Source: Gnetum montanum
Lineage: Eukaryota; Streptophyta; Gnetopsida; Gnetales; Gnetaceae
Direction of reading: 5' to 3'
Length of the DNA: 64,000 bases
Assembly (NCBI GenBank): GCA_015680685.1
Contig: MNCI01010021.1
Coordinates: forward strand, 247,257-311,256
This document shows positions 22,917 to 34,615 of the stretch, one piece after another; positions within the stretch are counted from its first letter, which is position 1, and each line of letters starts with the position of its first letter. A model generated the notes under the pieces. That model did no database searches, had not been told where the DNA came from, and was given only the letters and a program-made list of their open reading frames with translations. The translations under genes and the position numbers were made by a program.

Positions 22917-24583
22917 TGTTGACCTTTTGGTATGTCAAAGCCTTAAGAAAAATGGAGAACAAGGATGCTTGTGTGGTTGTTGTGTTTGTCGGGCAAGAAC
23001 TTGGATTTGGACAAAAGAAGAACTCAAAGAAGAAGGAGATATACAAGATCTCAAGAAAGCATGTGGAAGTTCAAAGTGGACGGACAAGAAATGAAGACCT
23101 CAAAGCTCAACTCCGGTGATTAAAGGAAAACCTTAGCATTAAAGAACTTATTGAAGAAAGACATCTCTAATAAATTGCAAATGTCTACTATCAAGAAAAG
23201 ATGTCTCCCTAATGATGAAGGTGTCTTGGTTGAGTTGAAGGTTGCCTAGAAGAAGATGTCTCTTAGAAATAGTAGATGTCTTTCTTGTGAAGAAGACGTC
23301 TCCTCAAAGGCATCTTCTTTATAGAGAAGAGGTCTCTCTTGAATGAAATTCTGATGCAGAAATACATTTCGATCTCAAAGAAGATGTTTCCAATGATCAT
23401 TAGATAGCCATTGCATGAATTCCAAAGTGATTTCAAAAACATCTAAGCTATAAGAAGACTTCATTCTCTTGTGAAATGTGTAAGCATTGTGAACTATTAA
23501 GTGTCAACATTAAGCAATAATTGTATACATCATTCTATTATTCTTGTACCTCATTGTACTATCTTTTGTATTGTTGTAAGTGGTCAAAATGGGTTGTACC
23601 TCAAAGTACAAGGATTAGCAAAATTACTTGAATTCATTCCTTGTAATTTTTGTATACATCATTGAAGAAATATGTCTTCAAGAAATAGCAAACATATACT
23701 ATCAAGAAAAGATGTCTCCTTGATGATGAAGATGTCTTGGCCAAGTTAAAGGTTGTTTAGAAAAAAACGTCTCTCAAAAATAGTAGATGTCTTTCCTGTG
23801 AAGAAGATGTCTCCTTAAAGATGTCTTTCTTGTGAAGAATACGTCTCTCTTGAATGGAAGTATGATGTAGAAAGACATCTCAATCTCAAAGAAGATGTCT
23901 CCAGTGATCATTAGATAGCCATTGCATGAATTCTGAAGTGATTTCAGAAACATCTAGGCTATAAGAAGACTTCATTCTCTTGGGAAATATGTAAGCATTA
24001 TGAACTATCAAGTGTCAACATTAAGTAATCATTGTATACATCATTCTATTGTTCTTGTACCTTATTGTACTATCTTTTGAATTATTGTAAGTGGTCAAAA
24101 TGTGTTGTACCTCAAAGTACAAGGATCAACAAAATTAGTTTCATCTTTTCCTTATAATATTTTTTTCTTTTTTATTTCCTTGTAGGGTTGATGTACTTCT
24201 TACAGTAAGGCATCATCCTTGAGCTTGTCAGAATCCTATGGGATTGAGTATTGGTGTAGCACCATAACATTCTAGAGAGGAGGTCAAGTTGTAAAGGATG
24301 TGGAATCCTAGAAACCACATTCTATGCTTATTAGAACCTTGTGGGGTTGAGTGGTTTTGTGGTGTTGAATCACTTCAGAGTGGAGCTTAGAGCTTGTATA
24401 GGGTGTGGTACCCTTCAAACCACATTTTGAAAGTAAAAAATTCTGAAGGTATGCTAGTGAACTACCCTTCAAATGTGGACTAACCAATTTGGGAAACCAT
24501 GTTAAATTTGGTATGTGCTTTGGATAATTAATTTTCAATTAGGGTAACTTATTCATCCCCCCTTCTAAGTTCAAAAGTCCTTA
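22917..24583 (+). mobile_element. Insertion F: probable solo LTR with internal duplication
   Basis: A 1,667-bp block absent from the partner LTR of E, starting TGTTGACC and flanked by AAAGG on both sides (22912-22916 and 24584-24588). Its end has the phrase TTATTCATCCCCCCTTCTAAG. In my recollection a C-run of this kind lies near the end of some Ty1/copia LTRs, so a plus-oriented solo LTR is the best reading. The last bases are TTA, not CA. No coding domain is visible; the ORFs at 22894-23119 are short and unrecognised. Confidence 0.5.
23151..24160 (+). repeat. 511-bp direct tandem duplication inside F
   Basis: Copy 1 (23151-23661) and copy 2 (from 23662) share long segments, including tatcaagaaaagatgtctcc and tcattagatagccattgcat. 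Both are dense in the word GATGTCT and its reverse complement AGACATC. The copies have diverged and copy 2 has small deletions, so the duplication is not recent. Confidence 0.8.
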
Positions 24584-25172
24584 AAAGGAAGCAAAAATTC
24601 CAAAGGATAGAAATGAAATTCAATCAAATTCTTACACACACACTCAATCAAAGAAAACACACTCTCATATGGATGATGATCAAGGCACCTTGTCAAGATT
24701 TTATCTCTCTCTACCCTTCTCTCAACTTACCTCTCTCTTCTTAGAATCCCTCTATTGACCAAGTTGAAGGGCCAAGAGGTCTATTTATATCCTTCCCACC
24801 ATGTCTCTTCATATTCCTTTCACTTTACTATTCAATTAAGGTCAATTACAATCCATATTATACATCTAAAGAAAGAAATAAACGTGTATCCCAAGTTCAG
24901 AGATGTAAAAATAGATGTCTATAAATTAAGTTGGATGTCTATTATGCAACTTAGGTTTCTAATTATTAGGGTATATGTCTAACCTACTAGAGCCAAAATA
25001 AAAAATGTTCATTTTGAGATCTGGAATATTTGAACACCTTCAAACAAGTCCTCATAGCCCCCAGAACCTCCTAAATACATTATAATAGTTCCAAAACATT
25101 TCAAAACATGCCAAAACTCTAGGGAAAGATCCCATAATTAGAGAGATGTTACATTGGCCTGTGTCCACATTA

Positions 25173-25187
25173 GCACCCTCCTCCTTC
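25173..25187 (-). other. Element E polypurine tract
   Basis: GAAGGAGGAGGGTGC on the minus strand abuts the 3' LTR start. Element C inserted about 40 bases farther upstream in E, at 25229. Confidence 0.7.
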
Positions 25188-25228
25188 AAAAGACTCTTGA
25201 TTCCCATACAAGATGCGTTTATACTTAA

Positions 25229-26100
25229 TGATGAGTGGTGATTGTTGGGCTGAGTCAATGGGATGCCGTCGACACAACCCCATCGATGGGATCTTGTCAA
25301 CATGATCCTATTGATGTGGGTTTTGACCTTATTGACATGTATCCATTAATAGGGTCCCTTGTTTTCCCCTATAAATGTATGCCTACCCACGACATTTATG
25401 ACAATCTTTTCATAGTTGTAGTGAAGTGCTTGTAATTTTTTCATTTGAGAGTTAGAATGTTTTCTAAATGCTTGTAGTAGAAGTCAAAGAAGTATATGGA
25501 TATTTATTTGAGCATTTTTGTACTTGAGCACCTTAGTGTGAACAACAATAAAGATGAGCTTTCTGATAAAACCTTGCAACACTTGGAATTGATTAATGTT
25601 TTCTTTATGGATTTAACATTCATGCAATTTACTTTGATGTTTTTAAGTAATTAATTAATATTGATTAAATAGCTCACATAAGTATGACCACTTCAAGCAT
25701 ACGTTTAACGCTTGGTAATTCCAGTAACGCTTAACATTTGGTAACCTAGTAGTGCTACAACTTACTCAAGATGTGTACAGTAAGTGAAATGGATGCTTAT
25801 GTTAGGATTAGTTAAATATTAGCTAGTTATTAGATTAATTAAACATTTAATTACTTTATTATTATTCATTAGGTAACTTAATTCATAAAAGATAAAATGA
25901 TAAAAATCATATACCTCAGTTGCACTTAGTCATACACTTGCATTTCATAACTAAAACTAGGAAGACAATGATTGCAATAGTTAGATTCACCTCCTGGAAC
26001 TAGTGTATTTAAAAATATAAAGTCCTTGGAATTGATCAGATTGCTTAGTGGATGCTAGTGATTCATATGATTAGATGTAGGGTATACTTGCTGCTCATCA
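25229..26100 (+). repeat. Element C 5' LTR
   Basis: Promoter LTR; matches 37648-38507 end to end. The TATA sequence CTATAAATG is at 25369-25377. It includes the sense-strand motif AACGCTTGGTAATTCCAGTA (about 25707-25726) and a weaker second copy, as in A and B. It ends CTCATCA immediately before the primer site. Confidence 0.92.
25370..25376 (+). promoter_or_regulatory. TATA box of element C 5' LTR
   Basis: TATAAAT, retained in the right LTR (37774-37780) in the same context (ctATAAATG followed by cctacc). Confidence 0.65.
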
Positions 26101-26119
26101 TTGGCACCATTACCAGGGA
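26101..26119 (+). other. Element C primer binding site (tRNA-Asp type)
   Basis: TTGGCACCATTACCAGGGA directly follows the LTR. Compared with the B site, the differences are transitions at CpG or CHG positions, leaving the tRNA-Asp match clear. Confidence 0.8.
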
Positions 26120-26254
26120 CTTTAATTAGCTATGTGTACTATCTAGGATTTTGTAAAAATTATTCAACATTGTTGGAACAAACCTTGAATTTATAATGAT
26201 TTCAATAATAATAATAGTCGTAAAAAGCACACTGTTATTTTTGTTTAATCCAAA

Positions 26255-28240
26255 ATGTCTTCTTCTCATAGGGATGATTCTCTACCAAAATTCAAGCACA
26301 TATCCAATCAAAGAAATGAATGATCAAATTAGTCAATGCGCTAATAATGCAAAATGTGTATACTCATCCCGATGAGTATGTTCCTAACTTCACCTTCATC
26401 CTACATTAGGATGAATAGCTGTGGTGAAGGGACATGGAGGACAACATTGCATTGCCGCTTGATCGATTAGTTCTTGCGATGCTTCAACAAACTCTTATGA
26501 GGTTGGGCATCTAGGGGCTTCATGCTAAATACGTTATGTAGGACCATGACTCGAGGGATTACCATCCCACTGAGGCACAACATAAAAGAGATCGACAATA
26601 GAAGAGGTGTTATGAAGCTATGAAGGGAAAATAGTTCAATAACCCCTTATTCCTACTAGGCCAAAAAGATAGTGGGGATCCCTTCTCTAGGGTTCTGATT
26701 TCACTAACTCTCCTCCCCTTGGTTTTAATGAAGGGGGCTTGAACTAGAATTTACAATCCACTGTAAACAACCCTGGTTTAGAAAAGAATAGGTCCCATGA
26801 TCATGGGTGATCTAAATATTGGAGTCATGGTAGGGACGAGGATAGGCATCACAATGATGATCATGGTCATGACCATTGAAGAGGGGATAGTAGGCACCAT
26901 GGAAGTGCTAGTCCTCCTTCCCCTTCAAATTTATCATCCTCTTCATCCTCCTCTAGCTCTAATCGAAGCTGCAAAGGACATGATTGTGATGGAGGTGACT
27001 AGCAAAATATAGATGATCATAGGGCCCACTAGACTAGTCAAGATTAGGGGTGTGGGTAATTAAGGAAGGTCCACCATCATGAAAGAAGGGATAGTAGAGC
27101 GCATCATAGGCATCATGGTCATCACAAAGGCTATGACTATGATGTGCCTTTACTTGCAACTAAAAATATGTTGAATATCACAGAGGTAGTGAGAATTCTA
27201 GCAAGGCATGTGAAAGATAGCCGGATCAAGTAATTGGATATGAACAATATCCTCAACTTTGAAGGGGGATACAACTTAGATCCAAAAAATCATCTTCAAG
27301 TCATTCATGAAGCTTGTGCCTTACAAAAAATGGAGAACAAATGGCAAAAAGTAAAGTTATTTTCAAAGACACTCATCAAAAAGGTTGAAAGCTAATACTA
27401 GTCTTTTGAACTAAAATCAATTTGTAGATGGAGTATAATGCATGAGATTTTCAATGACAAGTATTAGATGTAGTCTTGAGTGTCCAACCTGAGAAAGTAG
27501 ATCCAATGTTGAAAACAAGAAACAAATGAGTCCTTAGATGCAACCATGGGTAGGTAGTATTTTCTTTTGCACCAATGTCATCGCCATGATTATTCTCAAA
27601 GGGAGCAACTCCACCATATCATATATGGATTCCAAACTAAAATAAGGAGAACTCTTAGGGTTTATGTCCAAGGGAAACTTTCAAAACCTAGAGTCTATTA
27701 GATTCAAAGGTAGGTAGAGTAGGTTACCAAGGAATAAGGAGAATTGAGAATAAGGAAAAGTGGAGAGGAGTACAATCAAGATCCTTCCATCAAAAAAAGG
27801 GAAGTTCAGTTTTGTAATAATGAAAAGGAGGCATCACTTGATGAGGTGGTGCAATGAAAAACCTTGTTGATTTAGAAATCTATCTTAAAAATTTTGGCTA
27901 AGGTAGATAAAATGTGGGGCTCTTTGGATGAAAAGTTTCAAACCACTTTGAAAATAACATAGGAATCCTAATAGTAAAGTTGTGATTTTGATCGTAGGAG
28001 AAGGAAAGAAGTTGAACGTGCCCACCAAAGGGATAAGGGCAAGGTTGTTATAATAGAGGAGGTTGTGGAGACTGAAACAGATGATGATGATGGGTGTGAC
28101 ATCTGCCAATATGAACATCCTAAAGGATGTTACCCCATTGTGTCACACTTGCAAGAGTCTCAGGTATATGCTCTAAAACCTAGACTAGCAAGAAGGCAAG
28201 CACCCAGAAGGTTGCCTTATCCTTAAGGCATCCCCATGCG
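26255..28240 (+). pseudogene. Element C gag, broken
   Basis: The first ATG after the primer site (26255, MSSSHRDDSLPKF) opens a frame that aligns with the gag of B. It has an NFTFILH block with a TAG at the Gln position (about 26390-26420), then PLDRLVLAML. The middle (26790-27140) is rich in Asp, His, Ser and Arg. A helical SQREQLHHIIYGFQTKIRRTLR segment is near 27595-27660. The zinc-type motif is CDICQYEHPKGC at 28096-28131. Numerous TAG and TAA codons and several frameshifts break it. Confidence 0.8.
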
Positions 28241-28920
28241 ATTCCACCAGCAACAAGTCTACTATTCAAGTGGAGCTCCACCATAACCTTATAAGTAGTA
28301 ACATTAGTGGCAACACCCATAGTCATGGGGGATGCCACCACCAAGGCAGTAGTACCCTTATAGGCAACCTAATCGATATGGGTACTATGTTTAGCAGCCC
28401 ATTTCTTTACATCACTCTTTTAGTCATGCTTCATTAGCATCACTACTACCCTTATGAATACTAGAAAGCCCAATCTCCAAGAGGGGAATCCCCATTTTCT
28501 CATTACCCTCCTCATCTTTCTGCACATGTCTGTCCACCCTTAACTCAATTATTGCCTACTCCATTAATGCAAGGCAAAATTCCAACATAGTTGCAACAAC
28601 AAAATGCTAGTAAGGCTACTAACTTATAGTTGGCTCCTTAATTGAGTTGTTTAGAAATCAAATCCCAAAAAAGATCATTCTTCTGAACCAACAGTCCTAC
28701 AAAGCCATCACAAACTTATGTAGATGATAGCCCTACTTCTCCCTCATCCTTTGCATCTACTTCATTCAAGTCCTCTTCAAACCAAACACCTCCCAAAGAG
28801 CATACCATCATGTTAACCCATGTGGTAGCTTATTGGATAAAGGCTAGCTAACTTCCTAGGAAAAGATTTGATCCTGAGAGTCCCATTATTTACCTACAAA
28901 TCATTGGGAATGAGCCTTGC

Positions 28921-29345
28921 AAAGCTCTTTTGGATTTAGATTTTAGTATAAATTTGTTTTCTCATGAGATGTACAAAACCTAGAACATGCCTCCACTCAA
29001 GAAGAGTAACATATATCTTGAGTTGGCAAACTGGTCCATCACTATTTCTTTGGGACTAGTGGAGGACATTATGACCATTGTCTATGGGTGGTCTTATCTT
29101 GCCAATTTCTTGGTAATCCATGTTGATATTTATAAGGGGGACATCCCAATCATCATGGGAAGGGCTTGGTTGGATACTATTAATGCAAAATTGGGAATTA
29201 AAGACCTTTCCTTGGAGATTTTCAAGAAAAATGCATTTGGAAAAATTGAGAAGAAGAAAGTTTCATGCATTACGTACAATGATACAGGGTGCAACTACAT
29301 GTATAAAATATGGTCCATAAAAAGTACATTCATCACAGCTTGCAA
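28921..29345 (+). pseudogene. Element C aspartic protease domain, broken
   Basis: The active-site region reads ALLDLDFSINLF (28925-28960), where the family has a D-(S/L)-G-A core; the glycine is lost. The second motif, DIPIIMGRAWL, is in the open segment 28987-29349, which aligns with 14380-14730 of B. A TAG lies between the two parts. It belongs to the gag-pol polyprotein and would process it. Confidence 0.8.
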
Positions 29346-29699
29346 ATAGTGTGTAGATGAGATAGAAATTTAAAGGTTCTTGTACGCAGCAAACACAAAA
29401 CAAGAGGGTACCCAGTGGCTGATTGCTAATCCTAAAGGAAGCTCAACATTTTGCATGGAACCAACTGAGAGCTTAACAAGTGCCTATGTTGAAGGCATGG
29501 ATGAACTAGAGTAAGTTCATCACCTACTCTCTGATGATGAACATGATGACACTTATTAGGAAAAGTTTAAAATCCTTGAAAGCTTTAAACAGGAGCCCCT
29601 AGAGTTGAAAACTCTACCTACCAGCATGAAATATGCTTTTATAAACAATGGAAAGCTGGTGATAAATAATGGAAAGCATGAAATCACTGTCAACCTTGC

Positions 29700-31120
29700 T
29701 CCTGAATAGAAAGAGGAGCTATTAAGAATGGTCAATAGATGGTCAATAGCCTTTACTTGGTCATATCCTAAACTAACTAGGATTGATCCTAGGATATGCC
29801 AGCATCACATCTATACAGATCCTTCCATAAAGCCAAAAAGGCAACCACAATGATGGTTGAACCCCAAACTAAAGTAAATTTTCAAGGAGGAGATTGAACA
29901 ACTCCTCAAGGTAGGGTTCATCTATCCCATTGCGAATAGCGAGTGGGTTAGCCCACTAGTGATAGTGCCAAAGAAAGGTGGCAAGTGAAGGATTTGTATT
30001 AACTTTAGGTTGTTGAATATGACAATCTACAAAGATAATTTTCCATTAGCATTTGTGGACTGGGTGTTGGACACCATCTTTAGGCATTTCTTCTATAGTT
30101 TTCTAGATGGTTATAGTGGCTATAACCAAATTTAGATTACACATGAGGATCAGGCCAAAACTACGTTTACAAATCCCTGGGGGACCTTTGCATATAGAAA
30201 GATGCCATTTGGTGTATGCAATTCCCATGCAACTTTTCAATGCCTTGTCCTTGGCATTTTTCAATAGTAGATTGGTAGTAGGGTGGAAGTCTTCATGGAT
30301 GATGTCTTCACCTATGGGGCTACATTTGAGCAAGCCTTAGACCTCCTTGAGCAAGTGGTGAAAAGGAGTGTGGAGACCAACCTTCAGCTCAATTGGCAAA
30401 AAGGTCATCTAATGGTCTAGGAGAGCACTGTCTTGGGGCACAAAATATCACAAGTAGGGATTAAGGTGGACCTTAAGAAAATAAGGATCATCCAAGGAAC
30501 TGCCAACTAACCAGAAACTGTTAAAGATGTTTGGTCATTCCTTGATCACACTGGTTACTATCGATGATTCATAGAGAATTTTTCTAAGATTGCTAAATTG
30601 TTGTTTGAGCTAACAAAGAAAGATGCTTCATTCATCTGGATCAAGGAATGTAAGAAAGCATTCCATCAACTCAAGCAGAAGCTTGTAGAAACTCCAATTC
30701 TACAAGTACTTGACTAGTCTAGATCATTTCACATCATGATAGATGCATCAATTTATGTTTGGGGACCTGTGCACACATAGTTGGATGATTAGAAATGTTC
30801 ATACTACATGCATTGCATGAGCCGAAGCATTGTGAGTGCACAATTCAACTACATCACAATAGAGAAAGAATCAATGTTGGTGGTGTATCCCTTGGAGAAA
30901 TTCATGTAGTACGTGCTTAGGTACAAGGTGTCTATGCACACTAACCACAGTGTAATTCATTTCCTGATGAACAAATCAATAGTGAGCCCCTGTGTCAAAT
31001 GGTGGCTTGTGATCTTGTAGGAATTCGATCTCACAATGGTAGATTGAAAGGAAATTAAGAATGTGGTTGCTAACCACTTGTCTTAATTGCGATGGGATAA
31101 CAAAGAGGAGGATAGCCCAC
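29700..31120 (+). pseudogene. Element C reverse transcriptase and RNase H, broken
   Basis: RT blocks in order: a WVSPLVIVPKKGG-type segment near 29940-29980, FLDGYSGYNQI near 30100-30135 ending in a TAG, FAYRKMPFGVCNS near 30186-30230, and the catalytic FMDD at 30292-30303. RNase H follows (HIMIDAS near 30735, the family's first catalytic Asp present). The thumb and connection segments keep KKDASFIW. In-frame TAG and TGA codons are frequent, mostly at expected Gln or Arg positions. Confidence 0.85.
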
Positions 31121-31278
31121 TTTTTGATTAGTTTCTTAATGAACTCTTCTTTGCTAGGGCTATAAATGAACAAGTGTCCAATGAACCTAATTGGTACAAT
31201 GGCTTTCTCACTTATCTTCTCACTTAGGAGATGCCACAAGAGTTGGACCATAGGAAGAAATAATAATTTCTTCACCAA

Positions 31279-32411
31279 GTGAAATGCTTTATGGATATCA
31301 ATGGTCACCTTTACAAGGTGTACGTTGATGGCCTAGTTCATTGTTGTGTTCCTAATGCTGACCAACTGTGCATCCTCCAAGATGCTCATGAGGGTCCTCA
31401 TGGGGGCCATTATGTTGGGAGACACATGATCATCAAGACCCTAATGGTAGGATATTATTGGCTAACACTCTTCAGAGATGCTCATCACTTCATCTACTCT
31501 TGTGATCACTATCAATGTGATGATGGGATAATCACTAAAATGGAGGGACCTCAATAGTGAATTCAACTAGTGGAACCCTTCAACATTTGGGACATTGACT
31601 TCATGGATCCCATCACATCCATGTTAAATGGAAAGGCATACATCATAGTTGCTATTAACTATTATACAAAATGGGCATAAGCAGCAGCCATCACCAACTG
31701 TACATCTTTCACAATTTCTCAGTTTGTATAATACAATGTTGTAAATGGTCTTGGGATGCCACATGCACCGATTTCTGACAATGGTACTCATTTTATAGGC
31801 ACCGAATTTTGAAAGCTCATGTAACGCTTGGGGGTAGAACATAGATTAACAACACTCTACCATCCCTAAGCTAATGGTCAAGTTGAGGTTACAAATAGGA
31901 AGATCACTAGATCTTAACTAGAACAATTAGCAAATATATGAGGGATTGGAGCACAAAACTTAATGATGCCCTTTGGGCCTATCTCTCAACATGGAAACTT
32001 CATATAGGCTATTCTCCCTATGAGTTGGTGTATGGAAAATTGCCAATACTTCCTGTTCAATTTGAGCTTCATACACTTTTCAACACCTGTGATCTTAACC
32101 TTGACCTAGATTTAGCACAGAAAGAAAGACTGATCAACCTTAATGTTCTAGATGAGAATATATTGGTGGCCTTGTCCTTAAATGAAGTGCATAAGGCATT
32201 CAGAAAACAATGCCATGACCTAAAAATAAGAAAAGTAAAACTTGAACCTGGTGACAAGGTCCTTTATTGGAACCCCACACATGTGCTACAATGAACTAAG
32301 TTCCAAACATTGTGGGAAGGGTTTTACATCATTTATGAAACCTTTTCTTCTAGGGCCATGTTAATATATAAACCTGAGAGCTCAAACAAAAGGCTATTAG
32401 TCAACATTTAA
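31279..32411 (+). pseudogene. Element C integrase, broken
   Basis: The zinc-binding domain keeps DAHEGPHGGHY and SCDHYQC (31380-31525). The catalytic core shows DIDFMDPI, SDNGTHFIGTEF and GQVEVTNRKI (31590-31905), so D, D and E are present, but TAG and TAA stops interrupt the core and the frame shifts after it. The C-terminal part (31938-32294, YSPYELVYGKLP onward) is open for 118 codons and ends close to the polyprotein end at about 32411. Confidence 0.88.
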
Positions 32412-32499
32412 TAAATAAAGCCATTCCATGAGCCTAAGAGAGCTAGTGCTAGCAACACTTCTTCAGATGGACAACCACACTCAATTTTTTAGATCTCCT

Positions 32500-32760
32500 C
32501 TTTTCAACCTAATCATGGGGGAGATGTCCATCTATGCTAATCATATAAGTGGCTCCTCAATTTTTATACCTTTTTGTTTTTCACTTTTTTATTTTACACC
32601 TTTTTGTTTTTCACATTTTTTGTTTTACACCATTGGTAGTATGTTTTACCTTTCTTGGATATTTTACAATTTCTTTTATATTTTACTTTATTTTGGATTG
32701 GTTTTTCTTATGTTTCCTAATGTTTGTTTTCTCTTTCTCTATTGCTAACAGGACATAGTG
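32500..32760 (+). other. Element C internal polypurine-like site and U-rich tract
   Basis: CCTAATCATGGGGGAGATG (32505-32523) is followed by repeated CTTTTTGTTTTTCAC words. Same order and location as in A and B. The overlapping plus ORFs (32428-32758) are Phe-rich products of the T-rich tract. Confidence 0.65.
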
Positions 32761-34615
32761 ATGTTGTAGTTGTTTGCTAATGGTGGTTTTTACTTAATGT
32801 TATTTGATTACTAATGTATGGATTCTATTTTTGAATTTTAATGATTGATAACTAAGACATGGTTTCTTTTTCATGGAATAGATAGTGAGTTCACATCATC
32901 CACCCATCCACAGAACTCTATGATGTTCCTAGTTTTGGAAATATGATATTCCTTTTCATAATGAAACTTTAATGAACTTGAGACCTTGGTAGTTTTCAAA
33001 CTTGGGAAAGATTAAATGGATTGACAAGGGTGTGAATTCAAGGGGACTTGATGCTCTTTGTGTACTTTTCTACTCTCTTAAGTGCATGAGTGTTTTCATG
33101 GATTTCTTATCATTCCATTGTCAACCAATAATAGGAAGCTAAAGTCTTTGCATGGTGTGGTTCCCATCCAAAAATCCATAAAAACATAAAATCCAAAAAA
33201 TAAAAATAAAAATGATGGGAATTCAAAGCACATCCTTTAGACAAAATAATAGGATACAAGCACAGGTTATGGGACTAGAAAGACATGTTACCCATGCCTA
33301 AAGGTCCCCTTTAACTAAGGCCCTTTCTCACTTCTTTCTTCTCTTTTCTTCTCAATAAGGAATGATGTTTGATCTATGGGAGCATTCTTGTGTCTCAAGG
33401 GGATGGACCTATCTTAGAGTATTGATTTGATGTCATTGAAAGAGGATAGTTTTGATCTAGACTAAGGATGGACTTTATTAGATCATTTAACTACAAAATC
33501 CACAAGGGAATTCATGTGACCATGATTTGGAACTCCATTCCACTTTGTCTCTCATCCCCTAATGCTTTTCACCACTCACCTCACTACTAGTTTTCCATGC
33601 CTTGTTCAATGTCTTAGTTTGATGTGTTGAAATTTTCAAGTAGACTCTTCCGGATTAGGTCCTTAACTTTCCATAACTAGTAATCAGTCATAGGGCTCAT
33701 AGCCTCTTTTTTTTTGAGAATATGCAAGGGTAAAAAGGGCATCAGCCTGCTATGGGGAGGATCCACTTACATGTCCCTTGGTTTGGTTATTTAAGTTCCA
33801 TATCCTTAAGAATTTTTGCAATTGAATCATTCCACATTCTCCATTAGTTGCATCCAACTGTGTGCTCCTTCATGGCATTTCTTGAACCATAAACTTCATT
33901 CTCCAACCCAAAACTCCAATTTTGTGAATAATCAAGCCCTCTTCAAGCATTCCATCGTGTTCACAACTTTTCTAGCTCTATGAGGACCCCAATTTCATGT
34001 TGAAACTCTTTCTATTTTTCAAAATTTGAAAAGTGAAAAATTTTCTTTATAGGCTCGAAGTAACCACATAGATGAGACCCCATCAACAAGAGCCTATCAA
34101 AGCAACATAAAAAGTCTATAAATATGTGGCAATACTTAGCAATTTTTCACATTTGAGCTCAGACAAGGGGGAAGTTTTTGAACTGTTTAGAGCCTAGAAC
34201 CTTCCAAGAGCCATAACTTCCTAACCATTTGTTTGATTAACCCCATTATTTAGTTGTGCAACTATTGGAGGTATGCTCTTTATCGTGGGGGCCACAAACC
34301 TTAGGTTTTTGATGGAAATTTTTTTCAAAATTTATCTAACTCCCACAAAGATTTAACCAATAAACTAGCATTAAAACATAAAATTGAAGAAGTTAAACCA
34401 TTTTAAAAAACTTTGGTGGCCTTCTAAGTCAAATAACATTAAAATAATCAATCTACCATGGTCATAAGTTAGTTAAAGTGTAACTACCTAATGAGATAAG
34501 GTACCTAAAAGTTATAAGTTATCCATTGTATGCTAGTCCTTGGTTATGTTGTGACCATAGATGACACCTATAGGAAAGCACACACAGGAGGGTGACTATT
34601 CCAACTAAGGGGAAT
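32761..34615 (+). other. Element C spacer before the post-integrase ORF
   Basis: Non-coding spacer of the element. A phrase near 33220-33300 (gaattcaaagcacat, later ctagaaagacatgttaccc) is also found inverted in B (about 13440-13510) and, in part, in A (about 6120-6240). This shows a conserved spacer order rather than a gene. No open frame of note. Confidence 0.55.

Larger units (their letters stand above)
22792..25172 (-). repeat. Element E 3' LTR (left copy), interrupted by F
   Basis: The two pieces, 22792-22916 and 24584-25172, together match 60914-61598 (for example the GAGGAGCTCCCATGG start and the block agagatgttacattggcct). The minus-strand TATA sequence ATATAAATA is at 24782-24790. 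The start carries TGG where the right copy has TGA, and the end carries TTA where the right copy has TCA. Confidence 0.88.

Noticed and set aside
24308-24538. 76-codon minus ORF in F
   Set aside because: No motif; the region reads better as the end of an LTR in plus orientation.
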